Source of the DNA: an uncultured Archangium sp.
GTDB taxonomy: Bacteria > Myxococcota > Myxococcia > Myxococcales > Myxococcaceae
Assembly: GCA_903905455.1 (NCBI GenBank)
Contig: CAIVGN010000231.1
Coordinates: 1 to 59,245, forward strand
Direction: 5' to 3'
DNA length: 59,245 bases
Part shown: positions 34,917 to 42,903 of the stretch, piece by piece
Layout: each line of letters begins with the position of its first letter
How positions within the stretch are numbered: position 1 is the first letter of the stretch
Notes under the pieces: generated by a model
The model's input: only the letters and a program-made list of their open reading frames with translations
Told to the model about the DNA's origin: nothing
Databases searched by the model: none
Program-made: the position numbers and the translations under genes

Positions 34917-35390
34917 TCAGGGCCGGTGCGCCTTCTGTCGCTCCACGAACTGCTTCTGCTGGCCAGGACCGAACCCGAAGATCGCGCCCGGTGCTCGCTG
35001 CACCATGAAGCCGAGCAACCGCTCCGCGTCCTTCCGGTTCGCGTGCACGGTCGAGGTCTCACCGTCGATGAAGTGCACCTTCATGGCGTTGACGGAGCCG
35101 ACGGTGAGGTGCACCCAGGCCACGTCCTTCGAGTCACCCGTCGCAGCGAGGAAGAGCCGCGTGGTCTGCGCGGACCATTGCCGGCGACCACTGGTGACCA
35201 TCACCCCCGCGACACCGAGGATGAGGGGCCCCAGGAACAGCATGAACCAGGGCTTTCCCTTCGGGGAGTTCCACTGCGTCACTGCGCCCACCAACACCAG
35301 TGCCGCCATCAAGAAGACCAGGAACCCGACGACCATGTCCTGCAAGCCGCTCCTCTTGATGCGCTTCTCCAGCAACTCGAGGTCAGTCAT
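34917..35390 (-). CDS. Two-helix membrane protein of unknown function
   Basis: A 157-residue protein starting MTDLELLEKRIKRSG; an upstream GTG at 35411 is possible but unsupported. Two adjacent transmembrane helices (about 18-40 and 49-69) precede a soluble C-terminal domain with 'AWVHLTVGSVNAMKVHFIDG', a pattern of PH-like or DUF membrane-attached beta domains. It converges on the chimeric gene with 21 bases between. The family is not recognised. Confidence 0.7.
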   Translation of the reverse strand: MTDLELLEKRIKRSGLQDMVVGFLVFLMAALVLVGAVTQWNSPKGKPWFMLFLGPLILGVAGVMVTSGRRQWSAQTTRLFLAATGDSKDVAWVHLTVGSVNAMKVHFIDGETSTVHANRKDAERLLGFMVQRAPGAIFGFGPGQQKQFVERQKAHRP

Positions 35391-35542
35391 GAACCCCGCT
35401 GTGTAGCGCAAGCGGCGCGGGGCGATGCAGGGCCTTTGGGGTCAGCGCGCGGCCCCCGTGCGCCGAACGCCCAGATCTGGCTGACACCTCTGGTCGGGGG
35501 GGAACTTCACCTGCGCCGCCCTTCGTGTTTCTGTCGCCCGCG

Positions 35543-38077
35543 ATGATCTGGCCACTCGAGGGCGCCGCTGGGCTTCGCTGGAGAAGGACCCCCGGCGGGC
35601 TGTGCCTCGAACCGTGCGAGGACCTCGACGTTCCGCCCCGCACGCTCGCCCGGCTGCGGCAGCACGTGACCCTGGACGGCCGACGCGCCGACGACTCCGG
35701 GGCGTGGGCCGGGACCGGTACGCTGCGGCTGGGGGAGACCGAGCTGGCCCGCTGGAACGGCGAGACCCTCGTCGCGGTGACGCGGCTGTGCCCCTTCGAG
35801 CTGCGCTTTCTCGCCGAGACCGGCTTTCCGCACCCGCGCGCGCACTCCGGCCTCGACGACGCGCCGCTGACCGACCTGCACACGCACTTCGCCGGCTGCG
35901 CCCGCCCGGAGACGTTGCTCGCGCTGGGCGCCGCGCACGGCGTGACCCTGGGCGCCGCGTTGCTCGACGAGGTCGGCGTGCACGGGCACCAGGGCGAGGT
36001 GGCGTTGACGAGCCTGCCCGACTCGCACCTGCACCGGGTCTCCTCCGCGCTCCGCTTGCCGGCAGATCGCCAGAGCACGTTTCGCGACATGGAGCGCGCC
36101 TACCGCCTGCGCGGCCCCTTCACCAAGTCGCTGCGCCTCTTCCCCGCGCTGCTCGACGCCGTGGCCGCCGACTACGCCGCGATGGGCGTGCGCCACGTCG
36201 AGCTCTCCATCGGCGACCTCTACCGGCAGCCATGGTTGGAGGCGGCCGTGGAAGGCGCGGCGCGCGCGCAGGGCCGCCACGGGCTGACGCTGCGCTTCCT
36301 CACCGCCATCTCCCGGCACGACGACGCGGAGTGGGACGAGGACCTGCTCGCGAGGCTGATGACGCTGGGCGGGTGCCGCGAGTTGGTGGGCGTGGACTGG
36401 ATGGGCCACGAGACCAACTCCACCCGCGCGTTCCAGGCGCGCATCTCCCGGGTGGCGCAGTGGGCGCACGCGCATCGTCCTGGCTTCGTCATTCGCGTGC
36501 ACGCGGGAGAGAACCCCGCGTTCCCCGAGAACGTGCGCCTGGCCTGCGAGGCGGTGGCCGGCTGCGACGTCACCCTGCGCATCGGGCACGCCCTCTACGG
36601 GAGCGACGAGGCGCTCGAGTTGCTGCGCGCCACCGGCGCTTACGTCGAGCTGAACCTCACCTCGAACTTCACGCTCAACAACATCCACTCCACCGGGGAG
36701 GTGCCGCTGGCCCGCCTGCTGGACTCGGGCGTGCGCTGCGTCCTGGGCACGGACGGGCCCGGGCTCTACGGCACCACGCCGGGTGACGAGCTGCGGGCCG
36801 CCCGGCTGGCGGGGCTGACGGACGCGCAGCGGCAGGCGCTGCGCGAGGCCGAGGCGAGCTACCTGGCGAAGGATCTCGAAGTGAGCGGCCGGCAGCCCTC
36901 GCACTTCGTCGTCCCGCCAGAGGAGCCGCCGCGGTTCTACACGGCCGAGGTGGCGGCGCGCAGCGAGGCGGCCCGCGCGGCGCGCCGCTCGCAGCTGCTG
37001 TCCCGGCTCGCGGAGCTGGGGGTGGAGCTGCACACGCCGGCCGCGACGCGGGTGGTGTGCATCGCCGGCGCCTGGAAGCAGGCCTGGGCGGGCGCCTCGG
37101 AGCAGAGCCGGCGGGACATCATCGCGGTGCTGGAGACGCTGATCGCCGGGCTGCCCGACGACACGCTGCTGGTGACGGGCGGCACCTCGGCCGGCGTGGA
37201 GGGCGAGGTGCACCGCCTCGCGCTGCGGCACCGGCGACGCGTGCTGGCGACGGTGGTGGAGGCGACGGAGCCCGCTGATCTCGGCCCGGGACCGACGCAT
37301 GCCGTGCTCCTGGCGGCGACGCCGCACGAGAAGGCCCCGAGGCTGTATGGGTTGATGAAGGAGCTCGACGCGCTGTGCCTGTTCTTCGGGGGCGGCAACG
37401 TGGTGCACGACGAACTGCGCGCGGCGGCCAACCTGCGGCTGCGCTACCTCGCGTTCGAAGGCGTGCAGGGCGCCAGCGGGCGACACGCGCAGGTGGTGCC
37501 GCACCGCGCGTTTCGCTCGGCGGCCGAGGTGTTGCGGCGGCTCGATGACCGGGCGTTCTTCCGCGAGGCCTTCGCGCCGTTCTGGCACCCCGGCGTCAAC
37601 CCGACGGTGGACGTGGTGCTGCTGCGCGACGCGCAGGAGGTGCTGCTCATCCGCCGTCATGACGACGCGCCCGCGGAGCCGGGGCAGTGGGCGCTGCCGG
37701 GTGGCTTCGTGCACACCGGCGCGGTGCCCGGCGCGCCATTCCTCTTCGACCAGGAGCAACCGCTGGACACCGCGGTGCGCGAGGTGGCTGAAGAAGCGGG
37801 CCTCGACCTCGGTGCGCTGCGCGAGCAGTTCCAGTTGGTGGCGCAGGTCGAAGGCGCCGGCCGCGACGAGCGCGACAGCCCCGCGGCCTGGAGCCGGACG
37901 TGGCTCTACCGCGTGACGCTCGACGAAGCCCACGCCCGCCGCGCCATCGCCGGTGGAGACGACGCCGCCGATGCGCGCTGGTTCCCGCTCGAGGCCCTGC
38001 CCCGGCGGCTGGCCTTCGACCACGCGAAGTTGCTGCGCCTGGCCTTGGAGTCGCCGCAGGGACGGGGTCCCCGGTGA
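35543..38077 (+). CDS. Adenosine deaminase-like / SLOG / Nudix three-domain fusion
   Basis: An 844-residue cytoplasmic protein. Domain 1 (about 75-450) is an adenosine-deaminase-type amidohydrolase: HTH at 113-115, VHAGEN with H320 and E323, IGHALYG with H349, and TDGP with D404, so the zinc site and catalytic Glu are present. ADA normally has TDDP; the second Asp, a substrate contact, is Gly here. Domain 2 (about 503-657) is SLOG/LOG-like with TGGTSAGVEGEV and FFGGGNVVHDEL. Domain 3 (about 685-840) is Nudix: WALPGGF, then REVAEEAGL, with an insertion within the box. Nucleotide deamination, N-glycosidic cleavage and diphosphate hydrolysis would be joined in one chain. A GTG at 35525 is an alternative start; neither has a clear ribosome site. 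Confidence 0.87.
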   Translation: MIWPLEGAAGLRWRRTPGGLCLEPCEDLDVPPRTLARLRQHVTLDGRRADDSGAWAGTGTLRLGETELARWNGETLVAVTRLCPFELRFLAETGFPHPRAHSGLDDAPLTDLHTHFAGCARPETLLALGAAHGVTLGAALLDEVGVHGHQGEVALTSLPDSHLHRVSSALRLPADRQSTFRDMERAYRLRGPFTKSLRLFPALLDAVAADYAAMGVRHVELSIGDLYRQPWLEAAVEGAARAQGRHGLTLRFLTAISRHDDAEWDEDLLARLMTLGGCRELVGVDWMGHETNSTRAFQARISRVAQWAHAHRPGFVIRVHAGENPAFPENVRLACEAVAGCDVTLRIGHALYGSDEALELLRATGAYVELNLTSNFTLNNIHSTGEVPLARLLDSGVRCVLGTDGPGLYGTTPGDELRAARLAGLTDAQRQALREAEASYLAKDLEVSGRQPSHFVVPPEEPPRFYTAEVAARSEAARAARRSQLLSRLAELGVELHTPAATRVVCIAGAWKQAWAGASEQSRRDIIAVLETLIAGLPDDTLLVTGGTSAGVEGEVHRLALRHRRRVLATVVEATEPADLGPGPTHAVLLAATPHEKAPRLYGLMKELDALCLFFGGGNVVHDELRAAANLRLRYLAFEGVQGASGRHAQVVPHRAFRSAAEVLRRLDDRAFFREAFAPFWHPGVNPTVDVVLLRDAQEVLLIRRHDDAPAEPGQWALPGGFVHTGAVPGAPFLFDQEQPLDTAVREVAEEAGLDLGALREQFQLVAQVEGAGRDERDSPAAWSRTWLYRVTLDEAHARRAIAGGDDAADARWFPLEALPRRLAFDHAKLLRLALESPQGRGPR

Positions 38078-38093
38078 GTGACGCGCCGCGGGG

Positions 38094-38471
38094 TCAGCGT
38101 TTGGCCAGCAGGTCGCTGAGCAGCGAGATGACCTCGGGGGCGCCCTCGAGCTCGGTGCTGAAGGAGTCGAAGGTCATGCAGAGCGGGCCCTTCCCCGCGA
38201 AGTCGTCGGTGTTCCAGCTGTACTCGCCCTGGCTCCACCCGCCGACGAACGCCCGGTGGCGGAAGGTCACGCGTTCCCCCAGGCGAATCTCGGAGATGTA
38301 CTCCGTGGCCGGCGACTGGCTGGGGCGGTCGTCCGGGAAGTCCTGCTCCGAGATCGCGCGACGGGTGACTTCCAGGGGCGCGGTGTCGCCCGTCAACTGC
38401 GCGATGGCCGTGCGGCACGAGGCCAACGTCTGGTCCTCCGTGAGAGAGCGCAGTGGAGGGAGCTTGAGCAC
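38094..38471 (-). CDS. Hypothetical protein
   Basis: A 125-residue soluble protein without signal or membrane helix. It contains an aromatic Gly-rich stretch (FRHRAFVGGWSQGEYSWNTDD) and several Cys and charged residues. No known domain is recognised. It converges with the deaminase-SLOG-Nudix gene 16 bases away. Codon use is normal for the window, so it is likely real. Confidence 0.62.
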   Translation of the reverse strand: MLKLPPLRSLTEDQTLASCRTAIAQLTGDTAPLEVTRRAISEQDFPDDRPSQSPATEYISEIRLGERVTFRHRAFVGGWSQGEYSWNTDDFAGKGPLCMTFDSFSTELEGAPEVISLLSDLLAKR

Positions 38472-38521
38472 GGCGGCGAGCGTAGCCGCGCGGAGGTCCG
38501 GAGCGCTGCGCTGGGCGCACT

Positions 38522-38917
38522 TCAGGGCCGAGTGAAGTGCCGCTCCTTCAGCAGGGCCTTGTCGAACGTGGCGACGGACTCACACCCGTTGGCCTCGGCG
38601 CGCGCGAGGATCAGGTAGTCGGAGAAGTCGCCCTTGCCGCGCTCCCAGGCGTCGAGCGCGCGGGCCAGCACGTCAGAGGACTCGAACTCGAGGTGCTTCG
38701 CGGCCTGGAGTTGGCGCAGCACGCGAAGGAGCTCGGCCTTGGAAACGTCGTAGGCGCGGGCCAGGACCCAGGCGAGCTCGGCCAGGACGATGTCGGCGAC
38801 GAAGAGCGCCTCGCCCGCCTTGATGGCGCGGTCCACGAGCCTCGCGGCCCGCGACGACTGCACCGCGTCATCCTCGACGAGAAAGCGAACGAGGACGTTG
38901 GTGTCGAGCGCGATCAT
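38522..38917 (-). CDS. vapC: VapC-type PIN-domain toxin
   Basis: A 131-residue PIN-domain ribonuclease. The conserved acidic residues are D5 (MIALDTNVLVRFL), E46 in 'VLAELAWVL', and the Asp residues of 'GDFSDYLILARA' and 'VATFDKALL'. Family members cleave tRNA or rRNA when freed from the antitoxin. The ATG overlaps the antitoxin stop by 4 bases (ATGA), the normal TA layout. Confidence 0.92.
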   Translation of the reverse strand: MIALDTNVLVRFLVEDDAVQSSRAARLVDRAIKAGEALFVADIVLAELAWVLARAYDVSKAELLRVLRQLQAAKHLEFESSDVLARALDAWERGKGDFSDYLILARAEANGCESVATFDKALLKERHFTRP

Positions 38918-39168
38918 CGGTGTTTGCGGGACTGCCCTGCGCCAGCGGCATGCGCGACCTCATCCAACGCTTCGAGGGTCACGCCGCGCCGCTTCGGCTT
39001 GATGGTGCCCCGAAGAGAACGCAGGTCGAGCGTCTCGGGTTCGACGACCACGGTCTTGTCCTCGCGTACCCGGAAGGAGACCCGGTCACCCGGCTTCAAG
39101 CCCAGGAGATCACGAATGACCTTGGGCAGCGTCAGTTGGCCCTGGCTGGTGATGGTCGCGGCGGCCAT
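38914..39168 (-). CDS. vapB: VapB-type antitoxin, AbrB/MazE fold
   Basis: An 84-residue antitoxin. The N-terminal swapped-hairpin AbrB domain is clear: ATITSQGQLTLPKVIRDLLG, then KPGDRVSFRVREDKTVVVEP. The basic C-terminal tail (IKPKRRGVTLEALDEV) is the likely toxin-blocking segment. It would autoregulate the pair; the 68-base region upstream (39169-39236) should hold its promoter and operator, but I see no obvious palindrome there. Confidence 0.92.
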   Translation of the reverse strand: MAAATITSQGQLTLPKVIRDLLGLKPGDRVSFRVREDKTVVVEPETLDLRSLRGTIKPKRRGVTLEALDEVAHAAGAGQSRKHR

Positions 39169-39236
39169 GGTCGAGTCCTTACCTTGGTGGTGCGTTCTGA
39201 TTCAAAGGTAATGGAAGCGGGCCAGGGTCACAACTC

Positions 39237-40100
39237 TCACGCGCTGCGCACGAGGACCTGCTTTCCCGCCAGCGCCCGGAGCGCGGGCTCGAGGCCGCGG
39301 GTGCAGAACAGGCGCCGCTCCCTCGCGAGCTGCAGGCCGACCAGCGGCGCTTCCTCGGCCGCCCAGGGGTCCCGGTGGGTGTTGCGCGCGACGTCGGCGG
39401 CGAGGCGTTCCAGGCTGACCGAGAGCACGCCCGAATCAGGCGTGGTGCACACCGAGCGCAGCGCCCGCACGTCGGCCGGCGCCTGCGCGTCGAGCGCGGT
39501 CACGCCGGAGACCAGGGGCCCCAGCTGCCCGCGCACCACCTCGCGCACCTGAAGGCCGTCGAGCTTCGAGAGCCCGAGGAAGGCGGTGCGCGCGCTGCCA
39601 CTGCACGCCTGGCGGATGGCGACCCCGAAGTCGTCGGGCAGCCTCGCGAGCTGGTCCTTGCCCAGGGAGATCGGCCCGCGACGCCCCTGCTCCACGATGA
39701 GCGAGTAGCGCAGCGCACAGCCCTCGAGGCGCTCGTGGGTCAACGCGAAGCGCGTCACCTCCCCGGTGGAGATGAGCCGGGCGTGGGTCTGCTGGGCCAC
39801 GGGCAACTCGAGGGCCGCGAGCGCCGCGGAGAACGCGCGGGCTTCCTTCGAGGGCCGGGTGCGGTGCGTCTTGAAGAACTCGCGGGCGACGAACTGCAGC
39901 CGGTGGAGGTTCACCAGCGAGCGCGTCGTCAGCAGCCCACCGTTGGGCGCGAGCGACACCTTGAGGGGCCGGCCGCGCGGGCCTTCGCGACCGAGCAGGT
40001 CGAGCACCGCGCGCCAGGCCAGCGCGTCGGGGAACTGGGCCCCGGGTCGCGCCACGTCGAGGAGCCTCGCGAAGAGGCCCCGCCAGGCCGCGTCGCTCAC
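39237..40100 (-). CDS. Hypothetical protein coupled to phospholipase D
   Basis: A 287-residue soluble protein with no signal or membrane helix. It begins GTG with a 4-base overlap onto the phospholipase D stop, so it is translated with it. 'RGRPLKVSLAPNGGLLTTRSLVNLHRLQF' and 'RRGPISLGKDQLARLPDDFGV' are its most distinctive segments. No family is recognised. The coupling suggests a partner or immunity-like role for the PLD-family enzyme, but nothing in the sequence proves it. Confidence 0.72.
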   Translation of the reverse strand: MSDAAWRGLFARLLDVARPGAQFPDALAWRAVLDLLGREGPRGRPLKVSLAPNGGLLTTRSLVNLHRLQFVAREFFKTHRTRPSKEARAFSAALAALELPVAQQTHARLISTGEVTRFALTHERLEGCALRYSLIVEQGRRGPISLGKDQLARLPDDFGVAIRQACSGSARTAFLGLSKLDGLQVREVVRGQLGPLVSGVTALDAQAPADVRALRSVCTTPDSGVLSVSLERLAADVARNTHRDPWAAEEAPLVGLQLARERRLFCTRGLEPALRALAGKQVLVRSA

Positions 40101-41938
40101 CCCTCGTGCCGCAGCGGCTTGAACTGGGGCACGTTGTTGCGCACCACGCCGCCCCAGAGGTTGCTCTTCTTGCGGTAGGTCTCGAGCAGGTCGGCCGGGA
40201 GGTGGTTCTCGGGCCCGAAGACGGTGATCGGCTGGCCGTCCTTGAGCACCGCCTTGCCCGCGGCGTCGCGCTGGATGGTGTACTCGATGAAGCCGTTGGC
40301 CGGGTCGGCGCGGTCGTGCTCGAAGGCCTTGGTGAGGTCGGCCGCGAGCTCCTTGGACTTGACCACCGCGCCCACTTCGCCGTTCACGTAGCCCGAGAGC
40401 AGGTCGAGGTTGTAGGTGCTGACCAGGGTCTCGTCGTCGTCGACGATGGCGCTCTTGGTGTGGAACTTCCGGTCACCGGTGGCGACGTAGATGTGCGCGT
40501 TGGGGCACCTGGCGAGGATCATCTTCCAGTCGTCGAGGAAGAAGGCCTGGGTCACGTCGCTGTCGGTGGAGAGCGGGCTGTTGGTGATGATGTCGATCTG
40601 CACGCCCCGCTCGGCGGCGCGCTGGAGCCCGTTGACCATGTCCTGGGTGAGGACCACGTAGGGGTTCTCGATGACGATGCGCTTGGTGGCGCCTTCGACG
40701 AGGGCCGCAAGGGCGGGGGCCATGTTGTTCACCCGCTGGCCCGAGGCCGCGGAGGTCTGGTCGATGATCTTCGCCTCGGTCTGGTGGATCATCGAGGCGC
40801 CGGCGTCGTAGTGCGCGCGGCTGCCGCGGGCCTCGAGGTGCGTGACCAACTGCGTGGCCTGGGCGGTGAGGAACTCGAGGTCACCCTTGCTGGGCTCGCG
40901 GCGCTGCGCTTCGGGGAGATCCTGCTGCACCTGGGCCAGCGACTGCTGCACCAGCTCCGAGGCCAGCTTCGCCTGCCCGGCCTTGTCGGCGCGCAACGCG
41001 GTCTTCTGCTCGGTGCTCAGCGGGGGCGCCTTGAGCCAGTTCTCCATCATCTCGTAGGCGCCGAGGAGCTGGATGTCCTTCTTGTCCCAGTTGCCGAGCA
41101 GGTCCTTGCTCACGGCGTGCGAGGCGCCGCCGTTCTGCAGCTCGGCTTCGAAGGCGGCCTTGAGGCCCCCGGCCGTGGGCGCGCCGTCCAGCAGCACGTC
41201 CATGTCGCGCCAGGCACCCTTCAGGTCCTTGGGGTTGGCGTAGTAGTCCTGCGCGACGTTGCGGCCGCCGGTGACGCCGATGCGCCCGTCGGCCACGAGG
41301 ATCTTGTCGTGGTTCGAGGCGAGCACCGAGTAGTCGCCCTTGAGCGCGTCGAGGGGGCGCTCGTAGACCGGATGGTAGATGTACGCCTGGCCACCGTGGT
41401 TGACGATCTCCTGGAGGTAATCCTGGCCCTTGCCGGTGGCCTTGAAGCCGTGGGTGCCGAAGGTGTCGGCCATGGCGTCGATGGAGAGGCGCACGGGCAC
41501 GCCCTCGATCTGCTTCTTGAGCAGGCCGCCGAGGAACGCGAAGCCGTAAGGGTCCTTCTCGACGATGAAGTACGAGGAGTCGATGGAGGTCTTGGCGTTC
41601 GCGATGATGTCCATGCGCGCGTTCCACGCGTCGAGGCCGTCATCGAGGATGCGCGCCCTGGCCGGGCCCCCGGGCGCCTTGATGTTGTCGAAGGCCACCG
41701 CCACGGTGGTGCTGACCGGGGGCGGCGCGGAGGTCACGCCGGTGAGCGACGCGGTGCGCCGCGCGCCCTCGAGCGACGAGGTGGCGTCGAGGCCCTTGAC
41801 GGTACCGACCGCGCTGGGGGGCACGAAGGCCTTCGCCGCCGGCGTGGCGATGGCCGCGGGGGCAGCCGCTGCGGGCTTGGTGGTGGGCTTGGAGGACGGC
41901 GCGACGGGGACGCTGGGGGAGCCAATCTTCGCGGGCAT
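40097..41938 (-). CDS. Phospholipase D-family protein (two HKD motifs)
   Basis: A 613-residue PLD-superfamily enzyme. After an Ala/Pro/Lys-rich N-terminal 100 residues without a clear signal peptide, two catalytic halves follow. The first has SNHDKILVADGRIGVTGGRN and the second KFHTKSAIVDDDETLVSTYN (both HxKxxxxD with the downstream G/S-x-x-N). 'IENPYVVLTQDMVNGLQRA' precedes the second motif as in cardiolipin synthases. It may hydrolyse or transfer phosphatidyl groups. The start at 41938 was preferred over the long frame to 42109, which has unusual composition. A low-complexity N-terminus with both HKD motifs intact could suit an exported effector; that is speculative. Confidence 0.88.
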   Translation of the reverse strand: MPAKIGSPSVPVAPSSKPTTKPAAAAPAAIATPAAKAFVPPSAVGTVKGLDATSSLEGARRTASLTGVTSAPPPVSTTVAVAFDNIKAPGGPARARILDDGLDAWNARMDIIANAKTSIDSSYFIVEKDPYGFAFLGGLLKKQIEGVPVRLSIDAMADTFGTHGFKATGKGQDYLQEIVNHGGQAYIYHPVYERPLDALKGDYSVLASNHDKILVADGRIGVTGGRNVAQDYYANPKDLKGAWRDMDVLLDGAPTAGGLKAAFEAELQNGGASHAVSKDLLGNWDKKDIQLLGAYEMMENWLKAPPLSTEQKTALRADKAGQAKLASELVQQSLAQVQQDLPEAQRREPSKGDLEFLTAQATQLVTHLEARGSRAHYDAGASMIHQTEAKIIDQTSAASGQRVNNMAPALAALVEGATKRIVIENPYVVLTQDMVNGLQRAAERGVQIDIITNSPLSTDSDVTQAFFLDDWKMILARCPNAHIYVATGDRKFHTKSAIVDDDETLVSTYNLDLLSGYVNGEVGAVVKSKELAADLTKAFEHDRADPANGFIEYTIQRDAAGKAVLKDGQPITVFGPENHLPADLLETYRKKSNLWGGVVRNNVPQFKPLRHEG

Positions 41939-42017
41939 GGGGGCGCACCCTAGCGCAACCTCTGCGCCTTGGCGTGTGAGGGCGCAGCGGGCCGCGGCGA
42001 CGTGACAAGGTGGTGCC

Positions 42018-42776
42018 TTGCACGTCCTCTCTTCCCTCGCCTTCTGGGCGTTCTTCGCGGCGAGCTGCTTCGTCTTCTTCTTCGTGGCGCTGGCGCTCTT
42101 CCTCGTCACCTGGCCCTTCGACCGCGCGCGCCGCGTGCTGCACCTGTTCTCGTGCTTCTGGGCGCAGCTGTACTTCTACGTGAACCCGCACTGGAGCCTG
42201 AAGGTCGAGGGGCGCGAGCACCTGCCGTGGCGCGGCGCCGCGGTGCTGGTGTCGAACCACGAGTCGCTGGGCGACATCCTCGCGCTGTTCGGCCTGTACC
42301 GGCCCTTCAAGTGGGTCTCCAAGGCGAGCGTCTTCAAGGTGCCCTTCCTGGGGTGGAACATGACGCTCAACGGCTACGTGCCGCTCTTGCGCGGCGATGC
42401 CCAGAGCGTTTCGCGCATGCTGGACCACTGCGACCGCTGGCTCAGTCGCGGGGTGCCGGTGTTGATGTTCCCCGAGGGCACGCGCTCGGCCGACGGCGAG
42501 GTGAAGGCCTTCAAGGACGGCGCCTTCCGCATGGCGGTGAAGCAGGGGTGCCCGGTGATCCCCATCGCCATCAGCGGCATGCGCACCTCGCTGCCTAAGC
42601 ACGGCTTCGTGATCCGTCAGTCGGTGCACTGCGTGGTGAGGGTGCTGGCGCCCCTCGACCCGGCGGCCTTCGGGAACGACGTGGCCGCGCTGCGCGACGC
42701 GGTGCGCGAGCAGATCATCACGGCCAAGAGAGACATCGACGCCACGCGCGAGCTCGCGGCCACGCGCGGCGCGTGA
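42018..42776 (+). CDS. 1-acyl-sn-glycerol-3-phosphate acyltransferase (PlsC family)
   Basis: A 252-residue membrane-bound acyltransferase. An N-terminal hydrophobic hairpin (about 5-32) anchors it. The catalytic NHESLGD motif (NHx4D, ~80-86), 'SVFKVPFLGWNM', FPEGTRS (~153) and 'CPVIPIAISG' form the four PlsC blocks in order. It would make phosphatidic acid from lysophosphatidic acid. The start is TTG at 42018 with AAGG upstream; no ATG preserves the first helix. It is a stand-alone gene divergent from the PLD gene, 79 bases apart. Confidence 0.92.
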   Translation: MHVLSSLAFWAFFAASCFVFFFVALALFLVTWPFDRARRVLHLFSCFWAQLYFYVNPHWSLKVEGREHLPWRGAAVLVSNHESLGDILALFGLYRPFKWVSKASVFKVPFLGWNMTLNGYVPLLRGDAQSVSRMLDHCDRWLSRGVPVLMFPEGTRSADGEVKAFKDGAFRMAVKQGCPVIPIAISGMRTSLPKHGFVIRQSVHCVVRVLAPLDPAAFGNDVAALRDAVREQIITAKRDIDATRELAATRGA

Positions 42777-42903
42777 AGCGTCAGTCCCTGGTGGCGACGA
42801 CCACCGCCTCGGTGCCCCGGGCCTGCGCGAGAGCCAGGCGCTCAGCGCGGCGATTCTCCGCGTCCGTGAGTATCCTTCCCTGGGTCAGGGGGCTCTCATC
42901 GAC

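Noticed and set aside
38920-39552. Plus-strand 210-codon frame across the VapB region
   Set aside because: Opposite to a clear AbrB-fold antitoxin and lacking any domain.
25642-42776. A mobile island with integrase, att sites or IS ends
   Set aside because: No integrase, transposase, tRNA or flanking direct repeat could be found, and GC content and codon use do not change visibly.
42781-42900. Short minus-strand frame before the CoA-disulfide reductase gene (ends AVVVATRD)
   Set aside because: About 35 codons without start codon or ribosome site and with mixed third positions; it lies in the promoter gap.
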